Of a stretch of DNA of 55,149 nt, positions 43,100-52,803 are shown in pieces. The notes under the pieces are model-generated. The model saw only the letters and a list, made by a program, of their open reading frames with translations. It did not search any database and was not told the origin of the DNA. Made by a program: the position numbers and the translations under genes. The stretch's first letter is position 1. Each line of letters begins with the position of its first letter. Source of the DNA: Rhodanobacteraceae bacterium (GTDB lineage Bacteria; Acidobacteriota; Terriglobia; Terriglobales; Acidobacteriaceae); assembly GCA_903970285.1 (NCBI GenBank), contig CAJCHN010000129.1, forward strand, positions 1 to 55,149, written 5' to 3'.

Positions 43100-43881
43100 G
43101 CATTCATCCCACGGCGATCGTGGCCGATGGCGCGATTGTGCCGGACACTTGTTCTATCGGGCCGTTCTGCACCATCGGGCCGAACGTGGTGCTGGGTGAA
43201 GCGTGCGAGTTGGTCTCCCACGCGGTGATCGACGGACATACAACGCTAGGCCGAGGGGTGCGGGTATATCCGTTTGCCTGCGTGGGCGTGGCGCCGCAGG
43301 ACCTGAAGTACAAAAACGAGCCCACGCAGGCGGTTATCGGCGACTTTACGGTGATCCGGGAGTCGGTGACCATCTCAAGGGGAACGGCCAGCGGTGGTGG
43401 CATGACTCGCGTCGGACAGAACTGCCTTATCATGGCCTACACGCACATCGGCCACGATTCGACGATCGGAGATGGCTGCATTCTGGCGAACGCCGCGACC
43501 CTGGCCGGGCACGTGACCGTGGAGGACTATGCGACCGTCGGAGCGCTCTGCCCGGTGCACCAGTTCTGCCGGATCGGCAAATATGCTTATATTGGCGGCG
43601 GCACCACCATTACGCAGGACGTGTTGCCCTACTCATTGACCTCGGTCGCCAGGGATAATCATGCCTACGGCCTCAACAAGGTGGGACTCGAGCGCAAGGG
43701 ATTCACGCCCGAGGAGCTGAAACAGCTAAGGGCAGCCTACCGGGTGCTGGTGGGCGGCAGGAACAATGTCTCGCAGGCGCTGGATCAGTTGCGCGCCAAG
43801 TTGGAGGCTGGCGAGGCCGGCGAGCATGTACGCTATCTGGTCGATTTTGTGAGCAGGAGCGAGCGTGGAGTCATCCGGTAG
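43096..43881 (+). CDS. lpxA: UDP-N-acetylglucosamine acyltransferase LpxA
   Basis: 261 residues from a TTG at 43096 that overlaps the fabZ stop (TTGA), giving the normal LpxA length. Left-handed beta-helix hexapeptide repeats run through the first ~190 residues (IHPTAIVADGA, IGPFCTIGPN). H117 and H120 in THIGHDS match the substrate and catalytic His residues 122/125 of E. coli LpxA. It performs the first step of lipid A synthesis. A longer frame upstream is only the fabZ shadow. Confidence 0.94.
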   Translation: MSIHPTAIVADGAIVPDTCSIGPFCTIGPNVVLGEACELVSHAVIDGHTTLGRGVRVYPFACVGVAPQDLKYKNEPTQAVIGDFTVIRESVTISRGTASGGGMTRVGQNCLIMAYTHIGHDSTIGDGCILANAATLAGHVTVEDYATVGALCPVHQFCRIGKYAYIGGGTTITQDVLPYSLTSVARDNHAYGLNKVGLERKGFTPEELKQLRAAYRVLVGGRNNVSQALDQLRAKLEAGEAGEHVRYLVDFVSRSERGVIR

Positions 43882-44746
43882 CGTGGCCGGGAGGGCGGAA
43901 ACAGGCAAACTCGGTGTGATCGCCGGGAACGGGCGATTTCCGTTTCTGCTGCTGGAAGCGGCGCGTGCTCACGGTTTGCGCGTAGTGGTAGCGGCGATCA
44001 GGGAAGAGACAGACCCGGAGATGGATCTGCGGGCAGCTCGGGACCCGGGCGTCCGCGTGCACTGGATGTCGCTCGGCGAACTCTCCCGCCTGATCGAGAC
44101 GTTCCAGGCCGAAGGCGTCTCGCAAGCGGTGATGGCGGGACAGGTCAAGCATAAGCAGATATTCTCCAGCATCCGGCCGGACTGGAGGCTGGCGAAGTTG
44201 CTGCTGAATCTGCGCACGCGCAACACGGACATGCTGCTGGGAGCGGTGGCGAAGGTTCTCGGCGATGAGGGAATTGAGCTGATCTCGTCGACAGCTTATC
44301 TGGAGCCGTTGCTGGCCAAAGCTGGCGTGATGACGGCTCGTTCGCCGAACGAGAGAGAGGACCGGGACATCGCCTACGGAATGGAAGTGGCGCGAGGGCT
44401 GGCTGGCTACGATCTTGGACAGACTGTCCTTGTCGCGGCGCAGGCGTGCGTCGCGGTGGAGGCGATGGAAGGAACCGATGCGACCATCGCGCGCGCGGGC
44501 GAGTTGTTCCGCACGCTGGAGGGGGATGAGTGGACCTTGTCGCGCACGCTGACGGTGGTGAAGGTCGCAAAGCCAAACCAGGACATGCGCTTCGATGTGC
44601 CCGTGGTGGGGGTGGCGACTCTCGAAGCGATGCGTGCAGCCGGAGCGACCTGCCTCTGTGTTGAGGCCGGCCGGACGCTCCTGTTCGATCTGACGGCGAT
44701 GGTAAAGGTGGCCGACGGTGCCGGGATCGCGATTGTGGCTCGCTAA
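43865..44746 (+). CDS. lpxI: UDP-2,3-diacylglucosamine pyrophosphatase LpxI
   Basis: 293 residues from GTG 43865, overlapping lpxA by 17 bases. DUF1009/LpxI family features: GVIAGNGRFPFLLLEAA near the start, VMAGQVKH, RNTDMLLGAVAKVL, and the C-terminal RFDVPVVG and GRTLLFD. LpxI hydrolyses UDP-diacylglucosamine to lipid X in the fourth step of lipid A synthesis and replaces LpxH in many bacteria. The adjacent lpxA supports this. Confidence 0.93.
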   Translation: MESSGSVAGRAETGKLGVIAGNGRFPFLLLEAARAHGLRVVVAAIREETDPEMDLRAARDPGVRVHWMSLGELSRLIETFQAEGVSQAVMAGQVKHKQIFSSIRPDWRLAKLLLNLRTRNTDMLLGAVAKVLGDEGIELISSTAYLEPLLAKAGVMTARSPNEREDRDIAYGMEVARGLAGYDLGQTVLVAAQACVAVEAMEGTDATIARAGELFRTLEGDEWTLSRTLTVVKVAKPNQDMRFDVPVVGVATLEAMRAAGATCLCVEAGRTLLFDLTAMVKVADGAGIAIVAR

Positions 44747-44761
44747 AGTGGCCGCCTGAGG

Positions 44762-46180
44762 TTAGGCGCGGATTCGGGCCAGCGCTGTGCGTGCGGCATG
44801 GAAACCACACATGCCATGAACTCCTCCGCCAGGCGGAGTCGAGGAACTGCACAGATAGAGCCATGGGTCGCTGGTGCCATAGTCGCGCAGTGTCGGCCGC
44901 ATCAGCAGCTGTCTTACGTTCATCGCGCCTCCCGACAGATCACCCCCAACCAGGTTCGGGTTCCACGCCTCCAACTCCGCAGTCGTTTGCGTGCGTCGTG
45001 CCAGGATGACGTCCTGAAACCCCGGAGCGAAACGAGCCACCTGCGCTTCAATGGCCGCGGTCCTGTCAAGTGTCGATCCGTTCGGAACGTGACAGTAACC
45101 CCACGCCGTATGCCGGCCAGCTGGAGCTCGCGTGGGGTCCACGACGGAAGGCTGGACCAGCAGAACGAACGGCCGTTCCGGGTGACGACCGGCGAAAACC
45201 TCAGCCTCGGATGCTGCTATCTCCTCGAGCGTACCGCCAACGTGGATCGTTCCGGCGCCGCGGCACGGCTCCGCCGTCCACGGGATTGGCTCCGTAAGCG
45301 CCCAGTCGACCTTAAAGACGCCGGGCCCGTGTTGAAACCTGCGCAGCCCGGCGCGATACGAGGGCGTCAGTCGCTGCCCGGCGATGCGTTCGAGCGTTCC
45401 CGGGCTAGTATCGCAAAAGGTAAGACCGGCATGTGGAAGGTCCCCCAGGCTTTCGACTTGCTCGCCGAGATGAAGGTGCCCTCCGATCGTCTGCAGATAG
45501 GAAGCGAGCGCATCTGTGATTGCTTGTGAACCGCTCCGAGCAACCGGCCAGCCGACCGTGTGGCCTGCCGCCGCAAGCAGAATCCCGATGGCCGAAGAGA
45601 GCGGCGCTTCGAGCGGCATCACGGAATGCGCCGCGCATCCGGCGAACAGAGCCCGGGCTCGACAGTCGCTGAAGAGGCTGCTGGCGAGGGCTTTCGCGGA
45701 GAGCAGTGACGGCAGGCCAAATCGCGCGAGCGCGATGGGGTGTCGCGGCACATGGATGACCGGCCCTAGAACCTCGGGGACGAGTTCGTGCCACGCGCCG
45801 AGCAGAGGTGCGAAGAACCGTGTCCATGCCGCGTCGTCGTCGCGCGTCAGTTGGCCGGACATCGCCGCCAGTGTCGGCGTAAGCGCGACCGCGGAGCCGT
45901 CGTCCAGGGGATGCGCCAGGGGAAACTGAGGATGAAGCCACAGCAGCCCGTGCTCCGCCAGCGGCAGCGACGCAAAGAAGGGAGATGCCGCGCCCATGGG
46001 GAAGGCCGAGGCCCCCAGGTCATGATGGAATCCGGGCAGCGTAACTTCACCCGTCGAGCAGGCCCCGCCCAACTGCGCACTGCGCTCGTAAACCCGAACG
46101 GAAAAGCCCGCGCGGGCAAGCACAATCGCAGCGGAGAGCCCGTTCGGACCTGAACCGATCACATTCGCCGAGTGCATCAT
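44762..46180 (-). CDS. Phytoene-desaturase-like FAD-dependent oxidoreductase
   Basis: 472 residues from ATG 46180 (46177 is next). N-terminal dinucleotide-binding motif VIGSGPNGLSAAIVLARAG, then YERSAQLGGACST, and the C-terminal FAD motif SSSTPPGGGVHGMCGFHAA typical of the CrtI/PYROXD2 group. It probably oxidises a hydrophobic or amine substrate; carotenoid desaturation is possible but unproven, as no other carotenoid genes are present. It converges on lpxI with a 15-base gap. Confidence 0.85.
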   Translation of the reverse strand: MMHSANVIGSGPNGLSAAIVLARAGFSVRVYERSAQLGGACSTGEVTLPGFHHDLGASAFPMGAASPFFASLPLAEHGLLWLHPQFPLAHPLDDGSAVALTPTLAAMSGQLTRDDDAAWTRFFAPLLGAWHELVPEVLGPVIHVPRHPIALARFGLPSLLSAKALASSLFSDCRARALFAGCAAHSVMPLEAPLSSAIGILLAAAGHTVGWPVARSGSQAITDALASYLQTIGGHLHLGEQVESLGDLPHAGLTFCDTSPGTLERIAGQRLTPSYRAGLRRFQHGPGVFKVDWALTEPIPWTAEPCRGAGTIHVGGTLEEIAASEAEVFAGRHPERPFVLLVQPSVVDPTRAPAGRHTAWGYCHVPNGSTLDRTAAIEAQVARFAPGFQDVILARRTQTTAELEAWNPNLVGGDLSGGAMNVRQLLMRPTLRDYGTSDPWLYLCSSSTPPGGGVHGMCGFHAARTALARIRA

Positions 46181-46286
46181 GGCGCCTTGACGTGCGGATT
46201 TGTTGGCCCGGCGCAACCGACTCTGCAGGTTCCGCGTAGAATCGCCTGTGGGCCCCGAACACTAGAGTTTCACGAAAGAGGATGCG

Positions 46287-46844
46287 ATGCGCAACCCACT
46301 TTGGAGAGGATTGGCCGCAGCGGTCGTAGCGGCTCTCATCGTGTTAGCCGGAACCGGTGCCTTCAAGGCGCATGTCTTCGCGGCCGCGGACACCTTGCTG
46401 CAGCCGGGAACGACGGCGCCGGACTTCACCCTGCCCTCGCAGACCGCGACCCCGGTCAGTCTGAAGGACTTCCGCGGCAAGTATGTGGTGCTCTACTTCT
46501 ACCCCAAGGACATGACCAGCGGATGCACCCTGGAGGCCCACAACTTCGAGCGCGATAAGGCGAAATACGCCGCCGCTAACGCGGTCGTGCTCGGCGTCAG
46601 CCTGGACTCGGTCGAGAGCCACAAGACCTTCTGCACCAAGGACGGCCTAAACTTCAAACTGCTCGCCGACCCTGATCACAAGGTGATCGATGCCTACGGC
46701 GTGCCTGTCATGATGGGCGCCTACGCGCAGCGCGACACCTTCCTGATCGGTCCTGACGGTAAGGTCCTGAAGACCTGGCAGGTCAAGGACATTGAAAAGC
46801 ATAGCGATGAGGTGCTGGCCGCGATCGAAGAGTCCAGGAAGTAG
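46287..46844 (+). CDS. Secreted peroxiredoxin, BCP/PrxQ type
   Basis: 185 residues. N-terminal hydrophobic signal or anchor (LAAAVVAALIVLAGTG), then the thioredoxin-like peroxiredoxin domain: APDFTLPSQT, YFYPKDMTSGCTLEA with peroxidatic C80. The resolving cysteine of classic PrxQ, five residues after it, is absent; C116 (TFCTKDG) could serve. Reduces peroxides, probably on the periplasmic side. Preceded by AAAGAGG before ATG 46287. Confidence 0.9.
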   Translation: MRNPLWRGLAAAVVAALIVLAGTGAFKAHVFAAADTLLQPGTTAPDFTLPSQTATPVSLKDFRGKYVVLYFYPKDMTSGCTLEAHNFERDKAKYAAANAVVLGVSLDSVESHKTFCTKDGLNFKLLADPDHKVIDAYGVPVMMGAYAQRDTFLIGPDGKVLKTWQVKDIEKHSDEVLAAIEESRK

Positions 46845-46940
46845 CAGGCCAGGAAGTAGCAGGGCGGGAGATCGCTCGCTGAACCAGGCTTACAGACAAG
46901 CAACGGCTACGGTCACAGCTTTGAAGTCCGGACGCAGAAA

Positions 46941-46968
46941 GGCCCGGTTCCTGGGAAGGGACCGGGCC
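46941..46968. terminator. Intrinsic terminator, possibly bidirectional
   Basis: GGCCCGGT (46941-46948) pairs with ACCGGGCC (46961-46968) around a 12-base loop. On the plus strand TCTTTGCTT follows, downstream of the peroxiredoxin gene. On the minus strand TTTCTG follows, downstream of the histone-like gene, so it can serve both convergent genes. Confidence 0.75.
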
Positions 46969-47012
46969 TCTTTGCTTGCCTGAAACGTTGCCTGTTGCCG
47001 TAGGAGCTGCGC

Positions 47013-48062
47013 TTACTTCGTTGTCTTCTTGGCGACCGTCTTCTTTGCCGTGGCCGTCGTCTTCTTGGCGGGTGCTGCGGACTTCTTCGCGGCGACTTTC
47101 TTTGCTACAACCTTCTTAGCCGGCGCTGCCTTCTTCGCGGGAGCGGCTGCCTTCTTTGCAGACGTCTTCTTTGCGACGACTTTCTTTGCGGGTGCTGCGG
47201 CCTTCTTCGTTGCCAATGGAGTACCTCTCGATGGTAGGTTTTTGCTGCTGGTCGTGCCCTTGTTTCCGGCTGCCTTCTGAGGTGCAGCCTTCCCGCCGCG
47301 CAGGGCAACGGACTTCTTCGCGGCAGATGACGAGAGCGACTTGGCGGCGCCTTTAGCGGGCGTCTTGCTGGCGACCTTGCTGCTGATTGCCAGCTTCTTC
47401 GCCGGGATCTTTTTTGCTGGAGTCTTTTTTCCTGGAATCTTCTTAGCGGCCTTCTTGGCCGCTTCAACTGCCTTCTTCGCAGCCTTCTTTCCCGGAACCT
47501 TCTTGCCTGGAGTCTTCTTCCCCGGCACCTTCTTTGCCGCCTTCTTCGCGGTCTTCTTCGCGGTCTTCAAGCTGCTCAAGACCGAACCGACGCTCGCCTC
47601 CGTCTCGTTCGCTTTGGCAGGAGTTGATTGCTTGGACGGCGGGTCGTATGGCATACCCGGCGTCGTCAGATCGCCTCGCAGCGCAGCGTCCTCAGCATGG
47701 GTGTCATGACGCGTATGAACTGAATCGGCTTCGTCTTCTCCGGCGGCCTCATCATCTTCCTCTTCTTCGTCATCGGCGGCGTCCTCATCCGCATCGATGT
47801 CGTCTTCCGCCTCTTCGTCGTCATCCTCGTCGAGATCGATATCGGCGGCAACGATGCTGTTCGAAGTCAGATCATCCTCTGCATCTTCTTCGTCCTCCTG
47901 ATCCTCATCAGAAGAGAGGGTAACTTCCACCTCTTCATCTTCTTGCTCGTCATCAAGGATGGCATGCCCTGGAAGGCTGCCTTCGGCGTCGTTTGCGTCT
48001 TCGTCGCTGTGCGATTTGGCGTTGAGTTCCAGCGTGTCTTCGAGCTTGTTGTCGTGTTTCAT
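47013..48062 (-). CDS. Bipolar histone-H1-like protein: acidic N-half, Lys/Ala/Pro-rich C-half
   Basis: 349 residues from ATG 48062 (GGGGAGAG upstream; an ATG at 48098 would add 12). Residues ~1-120 are strongly acidic with runs of Asp/Glu (DEEAEDDIDADED). A short neutral linker (PGMPYDPPSKQSTPAK) follows. Residues ~165-349 consist of AKKAAKK, PGKKTPGKK and APAKKVVAKK repeats, as in histone H1 C-terminal tails and bacterial H1-like proteins. It should bind DNA through the tail while the acidic half modulates this or binds partners. Polarity is reversed relative to most H1-like proteins plus acid tail. It is probably abundant in the nucleoid; function not shown. Confidence 0.8.
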   Translation of the reverse strand: MKHDNKLEDTLELNAKSHSDEDANDAEGSLPGHAILDDEQEDEEVEVTLSSDEDQEDEEDAEDDLTSNSIVAADIDLDEDDDEEAEDDIDADEDAADDEEEEDDEAAGEDEADSVHTRHDTHAEDAALRGDLTTPGMPYDPPSKQSTPAKANETEASVGSVLSSLKTAKKTAKKAAKKVPGKKTPGKKVPGKKAAKKAVEAAKKAAKKIPGKKTPAKKIPAKKLAISSKVASKTPAKGAAKSLSSSAAKKSVALRGGKAAPQKAAGNKGTTSSKNLPSRGTPLATKKAAAPAKKVVAKKTSAKKAAAPAKKAAPAKKVVAKKVAAKKSAAPAKKTTATAKKTVAKKTTK

Positions 48063-48212
48063 CTGCGGTGTCTCTCCCCAGCCCATGTGATGCGCCAATC
48101 GAAGGCCACGCTCGTGCCAGTGAAGCTGCGCGCATAAAGAAGGCGCACGAATTCTAGCAACACGCTAGCCCAGTGCGCCATGCTTGGCAAGCAATCTTTT
48201 CAGTGATGAAGC

Positions 48213-50078
48213 TTATCGTGTAGCCCTATGTTTGGTGCTGTGTGTGCTGCCGTGTTTGGCACCGCGCAAGCTTGCAGTGTGCCGCGATTTTGAGGCATGC
48301 GCGGAAGCCGCGGTGTGCCTGGCCTGATGTGCTTCCAGGCGCGTGGAACCTTGCCTCCGGCCGCGTCCCCTGGCTGCCGCACGGCCATGTCCACGCATCG
48401 ATGGAGCCATGCGAACGGGCTCCGCCACGAACAAGGCTCGGCCCGGCTTCACACTGGAAGAGGAGAGCCGGTTCCAGCGTCGCAGGTCGTCCAGCGAAAC
48501 ATTGAATCGATCGGCAATCGTCACCAGCGTGTCGCCGCGATGCACGGTATAGCGCTGCGGATTGGACGCGGATGCATACGTCTGGATCGGGATGACGAGT
48601 TCATCTCCCACAGCAATCGGATCGGCTGCCGTAATGCCATTGGTCTGGGCGATGTCTTCCGGTCTGGCGTGCAGCGCAGCCGCGATGCCGGCTACTGTCT
48701 CATCCGGCTTGACGATATGGAAGCGCCAACTGCTGCGGCGCTCTTCGGGAATATCCTTCAAGCGATCCATATAGAGATTCTTGGTTCCGGGCGGAATGTG
48801 CAGATCGAATCCGATGTCGCCCGGCGTGGTCAAACGCAGCAACGATGGGTTCAAGGCGACGATCTCCGGAACCGAACTACCGGTCACATCGGCCACCAGG
48901 CGCAGGTCGATGGAATAGTCGGTGTGAACCGTGTCGTACAGCACCGGTTCATCCGGCGTCAGCTTGCCCAGGTCGTAACGCTCGGGATTCTTCGCCATGA
49001 TGACGGCAGCCAGGATCTGCGGCACGTAAGCGCGTGTCTCAGCGGGCATCACGTTGCGCCGGTAGAGCTCCCAGAAATCGGCGTATCCGGTGCGCTGGAC
49101 CGCTCGCTGGATGTTGCCCGGACCCCAGTCATAAGCGGCCATCGCCAGGTACCAGTCGCCAAACTGGTTGTAGAGCGACTTGATGTAACGCGCATACGCT
49201 CGAGTCGACTTCTCAGGATCGAAGCGCTCGTCGAAGTAACCGTTGCGAGCCAGGCCGTAAGCTCCCGTCGGCATGAACTGCCACATACCGCCGGCACCGG
49301 AACTCGGATTCAGAGCCTGCGGCTGAAAGCCCGATTCAGCGACAGAAAGGTAGATCAAATCCTGCGGCACACCCTCCTCGGCCAGAATCCGCTGAATCAT
49401 CTGCCGGTACTTGCCCGCCCGGCGCAGAGACGCCGCCATGTGGGCGCGAAAGGTGCTCGAGTTGGAAAAAACACCGATGTACCCCGCCACCTGGTCGTTG
49501 ATCACCAGCGGAAGGTCAGAAGTGATATTCAACTCTGTACGAAGTTTCGCAACCAACTCCGGGTTCGCTGGGAAGGTCAGGTCCGTGGCTGATTCCAGTG
49601 GAGCGTCCTCAATCTTCGGCGAGAAACCATTGCCCTGCTTCAACGCCGCCATCTCCAGCGAATTGATGGCGTTCAGCAGACGCTCGAACTCGTCGGCAAG
49701 CGGACCCTCGGACTGTAGGTCAAGCCCGGAGGAAAGCATCGAGTCGACCGCATAATCAAAGTCCAGGCGCGCTGCATCGAGCCGGTTCGCCCGGTAGTTC
49801 GCGACTCCTGAGTTGAAACTGGATTCCGCTTTCTGAATCAGCTCCTGAACCCGGGTATTCTGGGTGCCATCGGCAACCTGAGTCTGAGCCGGTGTGCTCT
49901 GGCTTACGCTAGCTGGCACCGCTGCTGCATTCTGCGCGGAGCGCGTCACGGTTGGCGCCGTAGCTGCCTGGGGCGTGGCAGCGCTCGTCGGAGTGTCGGC
50001 GGGACAGCCGGCAAGCATGAGCAGAGGGGTGCAAAGCAGGCTAAGAACGAGGCGTCGGTAGAGTGGGGTCTTGGTCAT
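48213..50078 (-). CDS. mltD: MltD-type lytic murein transglycosylase with LysM domains
   Basis: 621 residues from ATG 50078. Lipoprotein signal with lipobox LAGC. The SLT domain (~235-380) has the catalytic Glu near 248 in VAESGFQPQALNPSSGAGG, GMWQFMP and AAYDWGPGNI. Two LysM domains follow (~455-500 and ~510-560; FHIVKPDETVAGIA, YTVHRGDTLVTIADRF). The last ~60 residues are His/Arg/Ser-rich. It cleaves peptidoglycan glycan strands, making 1,6-anhydro ends. Its start is separated from lepA by a divergent 207-base region. Confidence 0.92.
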   Translation of the reverse strand: MTKTPLYRRLVLSLLCTPLLMLAGCPADTPTSAATPQAATAPTVTRSAQNAAAVPASVSQSTPAQTQVADGTQNTRVQELIQKAESSFNSGVANYRANRLDAARLDFDYAVDSMLSSGLDLQSEGPLADEFERLLNAINSLEMAALKQGNGFSPKIEDAPLESATDLTFPANPELVAKLRTELNITSDLPLVINDQVAGYIGVFSNSSTFRAHMAASLRRAGKYRQMIQRILAEEGVPQDLIYLSVAESGFQPQALNPSSGAGGMWQFMPTGAYGLARNGYFDERFDPEKSTRAYARYIKSLYNQFGDWYLAMAAYDWGPGNIQRAVQRTGYADFWELYRRNVMPAETRAYVPQILAAVIMAKNPERYDLGKLTPDEPVLYDTVHTDYSIDLRLVADVTGSSVPEIVALNPSLLRLTTPGDIGFDLHIPPGTKNLYMDRLKDIPEERRSSWRFHIVKPDETVAGIAAALHARPEDIAQTNGITAADPIAVGDELVIPIQTYASASNPQRYTVHRGDTLVTIADRFNVSLDDLRRWNRLSSSSVKPGRALFVAEPVRMAPSMRGHGRAAARGRGRRQGSTRLEAHQARHTAASAHASKSRHTASLRGAKHGSTHSTKHRATR

Positions 50079-50285
50079 CAAGGGTCGTGATGGGACAGAG
50101 TTGGCGCGACCCTTGCTCCTGGCTGGAAGCGTGGCGAACGGCCTCTTTGATTGTAAGACGGATGCGGGCGCGCTACGGCCTGCTCACCCGAAAACGCCAA
50201 AGCCCGGATGATAGGATCAGGATTGTGGCACTTCCGCGGCCGCCGGTCTTCTGTCGCTGCCCACTTTCTTCTGCCGCTGCCTACT

Positions 50286-52088
50286 ATGGACCCCCAGTAC
50301 ATTCGCAACTTCGCGATCATCGCGCACATTGATCACGGCAAGTCCACCCTCTCTGACCGGTTGCTGGAGCTCACAGGTTCCCTGACTCAGCGCGAGATGC
50401 AGGCGCAGGTCCTGGATGCAATGGACCTCGAGCGCGAGCGCGGCATCACCATCAAGGCCCACACCGTCCGCATGATGTACCAGGCGAAGGACGGCCACAC
50501 CTACCAGCTGAACCTGATCGACACACCCGGCCACGTGGACTTCAGCTACGAGGTCTCGCGTTCGCTCGCCAGCTGCGAAGGCGCGCTACTGGTCGTCGAC
50601 GCCTCGCAGGGCGTGGAGGCGCAGACCCTTGCCAACGCCTATCTCGCCATCGCCGGCGGCCTGGAAATCATCCCGGTGATCAACAAGATCGATCTGCCCT
50701 CCGCCGACATCGAGCGCACCAAGGAGATGATCGAAAAAGCGGTCGGTCTGCCCGCCGACGATGCGGTTGCGGTCAGCGCCAAGACCGGACTGAACGTCGA
50801 ACAGATTCTTGAAGCCGTCGTCAACCTCCTGCCGCCGCCCAAAGGCGATCCCGAGGCGCCGCTGCAGGCGCTCATCTTCGATTCGTGGTTCGACGCCTAC
50901 CGCGGAGTCATCGTACTGGCACGCATTATCAACGGGCGCCTGAAGAAGGGCATGAAGATCAAGGTGATGTCGAACGGCAAGCAGTTCGAGGTCGACTCCA
51001 TGGGCGTGATGACCCCCAAGCCGGTGCCGCTCGACGAGCTCTCCGCCGGCGAGGTCGGGTTCTTCGTCGCCACCATCAAGAATGTTGCCGATACCAAGGT
51101 CGGGGACACGATTACGGAGGTCGAACGTCCCTGCGCTGAGGCCCTGCCCGGCTTCGAAGACATCAAGAGCATGGTCTTCGCCGGGCTCTACACGGTGGAC
51201 TCGCACGAGCACGCCATGCTGCGCGACGCGCTCGAAAAGCTCCGTCTCAACGATGCTTCGTTCTCGTTCGAACCGGAGAGCTCGGCCGCTCTCGGGTTCG
51301 GCTTTCGTTGCGGCTTTCTCGGGCTGCTGCACCTCGAGATCATTCAGGAGCGCCTGGAGCGGGAGTACGACCTCGACCTGATCACCACTGCCCCCGGTGT
51401 GCGGTACAGGATCACCCTCACAGACGGTAGCGTCGTCGAGGTCGACAATCCCTCCCGCTGGCCGGAGACGACCGAGATCGAGACCATCGAGGAGCCCGTG
51501 ATCATCGCCAAAATTCTCACCAACGAGGAGTACGTCGGCGGCATCCTCAAGCTGGTTGAGGAGAAGCGCGGCCGTCAGAAAAACCTTGAATATGTCTCCG
51601 ACACGCGCGTCATGATTACCTACGAGCTGCCCTTGAACGAGATTGTTCTGGATTTCTATGACCGGCTGAAGACCGTCTCTCGGGGTTACGCTTCGCTCGA
51701 TTACCAACTCGCCGGAGCCTGGATCTCTCCCATGGTCAAAATGGATATCCTCATCGGCGGGGATCCGGTCGACGCGCTGTCGGTCATCATCCACAAGGAT
51801 TTCGCCCAGCAGCGCGGACGCGCTCTGGTGGCGAAGATGCGCGAACTGATTCCCCGGCAGATGTTCGAGGTGGCCATTCAGGCCGCCATCGGGTCTAAGA
51901 TCATTGCCCGGGAGACGGTGACGGCCATCCGGAAAAACGTCATCGCAAAGTGCTACGGCGGCGATATCAGCCGCAAGCGCAAGCTGCTCGAAAAGCAAAA
52001 GGAAGGCAAGAAGCGCATGAAGCGGATTGGCAAGGTGGACATCCCGCAGGAGGCCTTCCTGGCCGTCTTGAAGGTGGGGGAAGAGTAA
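50286..52088 (+). CDS. lepA: Elongation factor 4 (LepA), ribosomal back-translocase GTPase
   Basis: 600 residues from ATG 50286, the usual length; 26 codons upstream in frame are not conserved. GTPase motifs: AHIDHGKST (G1), DTPGHVDF (G3), NKIDLP (G4). SGEIFNVNGG-like features are absent; instead it has LepA-specific [14 protein letters not shown] and a C-terminal [13 protein letters not shown] region. Acts on the ribosome during translation. It starts a plus-strand unit and ends at a large hairpin. Confidence 0.97.
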   Translation: MDPQYIRNFAIIAHIDHGKSTLSDRLLELTGSLTQREMQAQVLDAMDLERERGITIKAHTVRMMYQAKDGHTYQLNLIDTPGHVDFSYEVSRSLASCEGALLVVDASQGVEAQTLANAYLAIAGGLEIIPVINKIDLPSADIERTKEMIEKAVGLPADDAVAVSAKTGLNVEQILEAVVNLLPPPKGDPEAPLQALIFDSWFDAYRGVIVLARIINGRLKKGMKIKVMSNGKQFEVDSMGVMTPKPVPLDELSAGEVGFFVATIKNVADTKVGDTITEVERPCAEALPGFEDIKSMVFAGLYTVDSHEHAMLRDALEKLRLNDASFSFEPESSAALGFGFRCGFLGLLHLEIIQERLEREYDLDLITTAPGVRYRITLTDGSVVEVDNPSRWPETTEIETIEEPVIIAKILTNEEYVGGILKLVEEKRGRQKNLEYVSDTRVMITYELPLNEIVLDFYDRLKTVSRGYASLDYQLAGAWISPMVKMDILIGGDPVDALSVIIHKDFAQQRGRALVAKMRELIPRQMFEVAIQAAIGSKIIARETVTAIRKNVIAKCYGGDISRKRKLLEKQKEGKKRMKRIGKVDIPQEAFLAVLKVGEE

Positions 52089-52096
52089 ACCGGCAA

Positions 52097-52142
52097 GCAA
52101 AGCAAAACGGCTTCTCCGCAGGGAGAAGCCGTTTTGCTTTGC
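52097..52142. terminator. Bidirectional terminator, 21-bp perfect stem
   Basis: A perfect 21-bp inverted repeat (52097-52117 / 52122-52142) with a four-base loop GCAG lies nine bases after the lepA stop and 13 before the skp stop on the other strand. Its T-rich arm (GTTTTGCTTTGC) supplies the T tract for lepA, and the complement does so for skp. It would terminate both convergent genes. Confidence 0.85.
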
Positions 52143-52155
52143 CGATCCTGATTCC

Positions 52156-52803
52156 CTACTTTTTAGGTGCTGACGGTGCTGCCGGCTTTGTCGCCGCTGC
52201 CCGCGGTGCCGGCGGCGGAGGCGCAGGCACGCCCGACTGCTTATTGTACGCATCGACAACAGCTTGCGAGATGTCCGTCGAGGGCAGCGCCCACAGCACG
52301 TTATTGCTCTGCGTCGACACGTCAAGCAGGATCGTATAGCCGCTCGTCTTGGCGTAGTTCTGCATCACGGTGGCAATCTTGCCCGCAACCTTCCCCAGCG
52401 CTTCCTGCCACTCCGCGTTGTAGGCGGTCTGAGCGTCTTCGGCGTCGCGGTTCAGCTGCTTCTCCTTGGTGTCGATCGCCCGGAGACGGCTGGTGCGCTC
52501 ATCGTCCGGCAGGTTCGCCGGAGCGGCCTGCAGGCTCTTCTTCATGGAATCGACTTCTGCCGCAAGCTTCTCGATCTCCGCCTTCTTCGGCTCGTACTTC
52601 TTCTGCGTGTTGAGCGTCACCGTCTGGCCCTCGTTCGAGGCGAGAACCACCTCCTGGAAGTTGACCAGCGCGATCTTGGCGGGGATGGCCTGGGCAGCGG
52701 CTGCGGGTGCTGGTGCTGGATCGGCGGCCGGGGCCTGGGCGGATGCATAGGGAGCCATGAGGCCCGCGCCGAGCGCGATCATGAGAGTGAGATTACGGTT
52801 CAT
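52156..52803 (-). CDS. skp: Skp/OmpH-like periplasmic chaperone
   Basis: 215 residues. Signal peptide (LTLMIALGAGLMAPYASAQ) and an Ala/Pro-rich linker, then the OmpH region: KIALVNFQEVVLASNEGQ, a long coiled coil (~85-150) and GYTILLDVSTQSNNVLWALPSTDIS split as motifs, near the C-terminus. It should hold unfolded outer-membrane proteins in the periplasm for the Bam complex. The Ala/Pro-rich tail is unusual. It terminates at the shared hairpin with lepA. Confidence 0.88.
   Translation of the reverse strand: MNRNLTLMIALGAGLMAPYASAQAPAADPAPAPAAAAQAIPAKIALVNFQEVVLASNEGQTVTLNTQKKYEPKKAEIEKLAAEVDSMKKSLQAAPANLPDDERTSRLRAIDTKEKQLNRDAEDAQTAYNAEWQEALGKVAGKIATVMQNYAKTSGYTILLDVSTQSNNVLWALPSTDISQAVVDAYNKQSGVPAPPPPAPRAAATKPAAPSAPKK

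Noticed and set aside
47013..48062. Repetitive DNA as a CRISPR array
   Set aside because: The repeats are irregular, contiguous and in frame, coding for Lys/Ala/Pro runs; there are no unique spacers.
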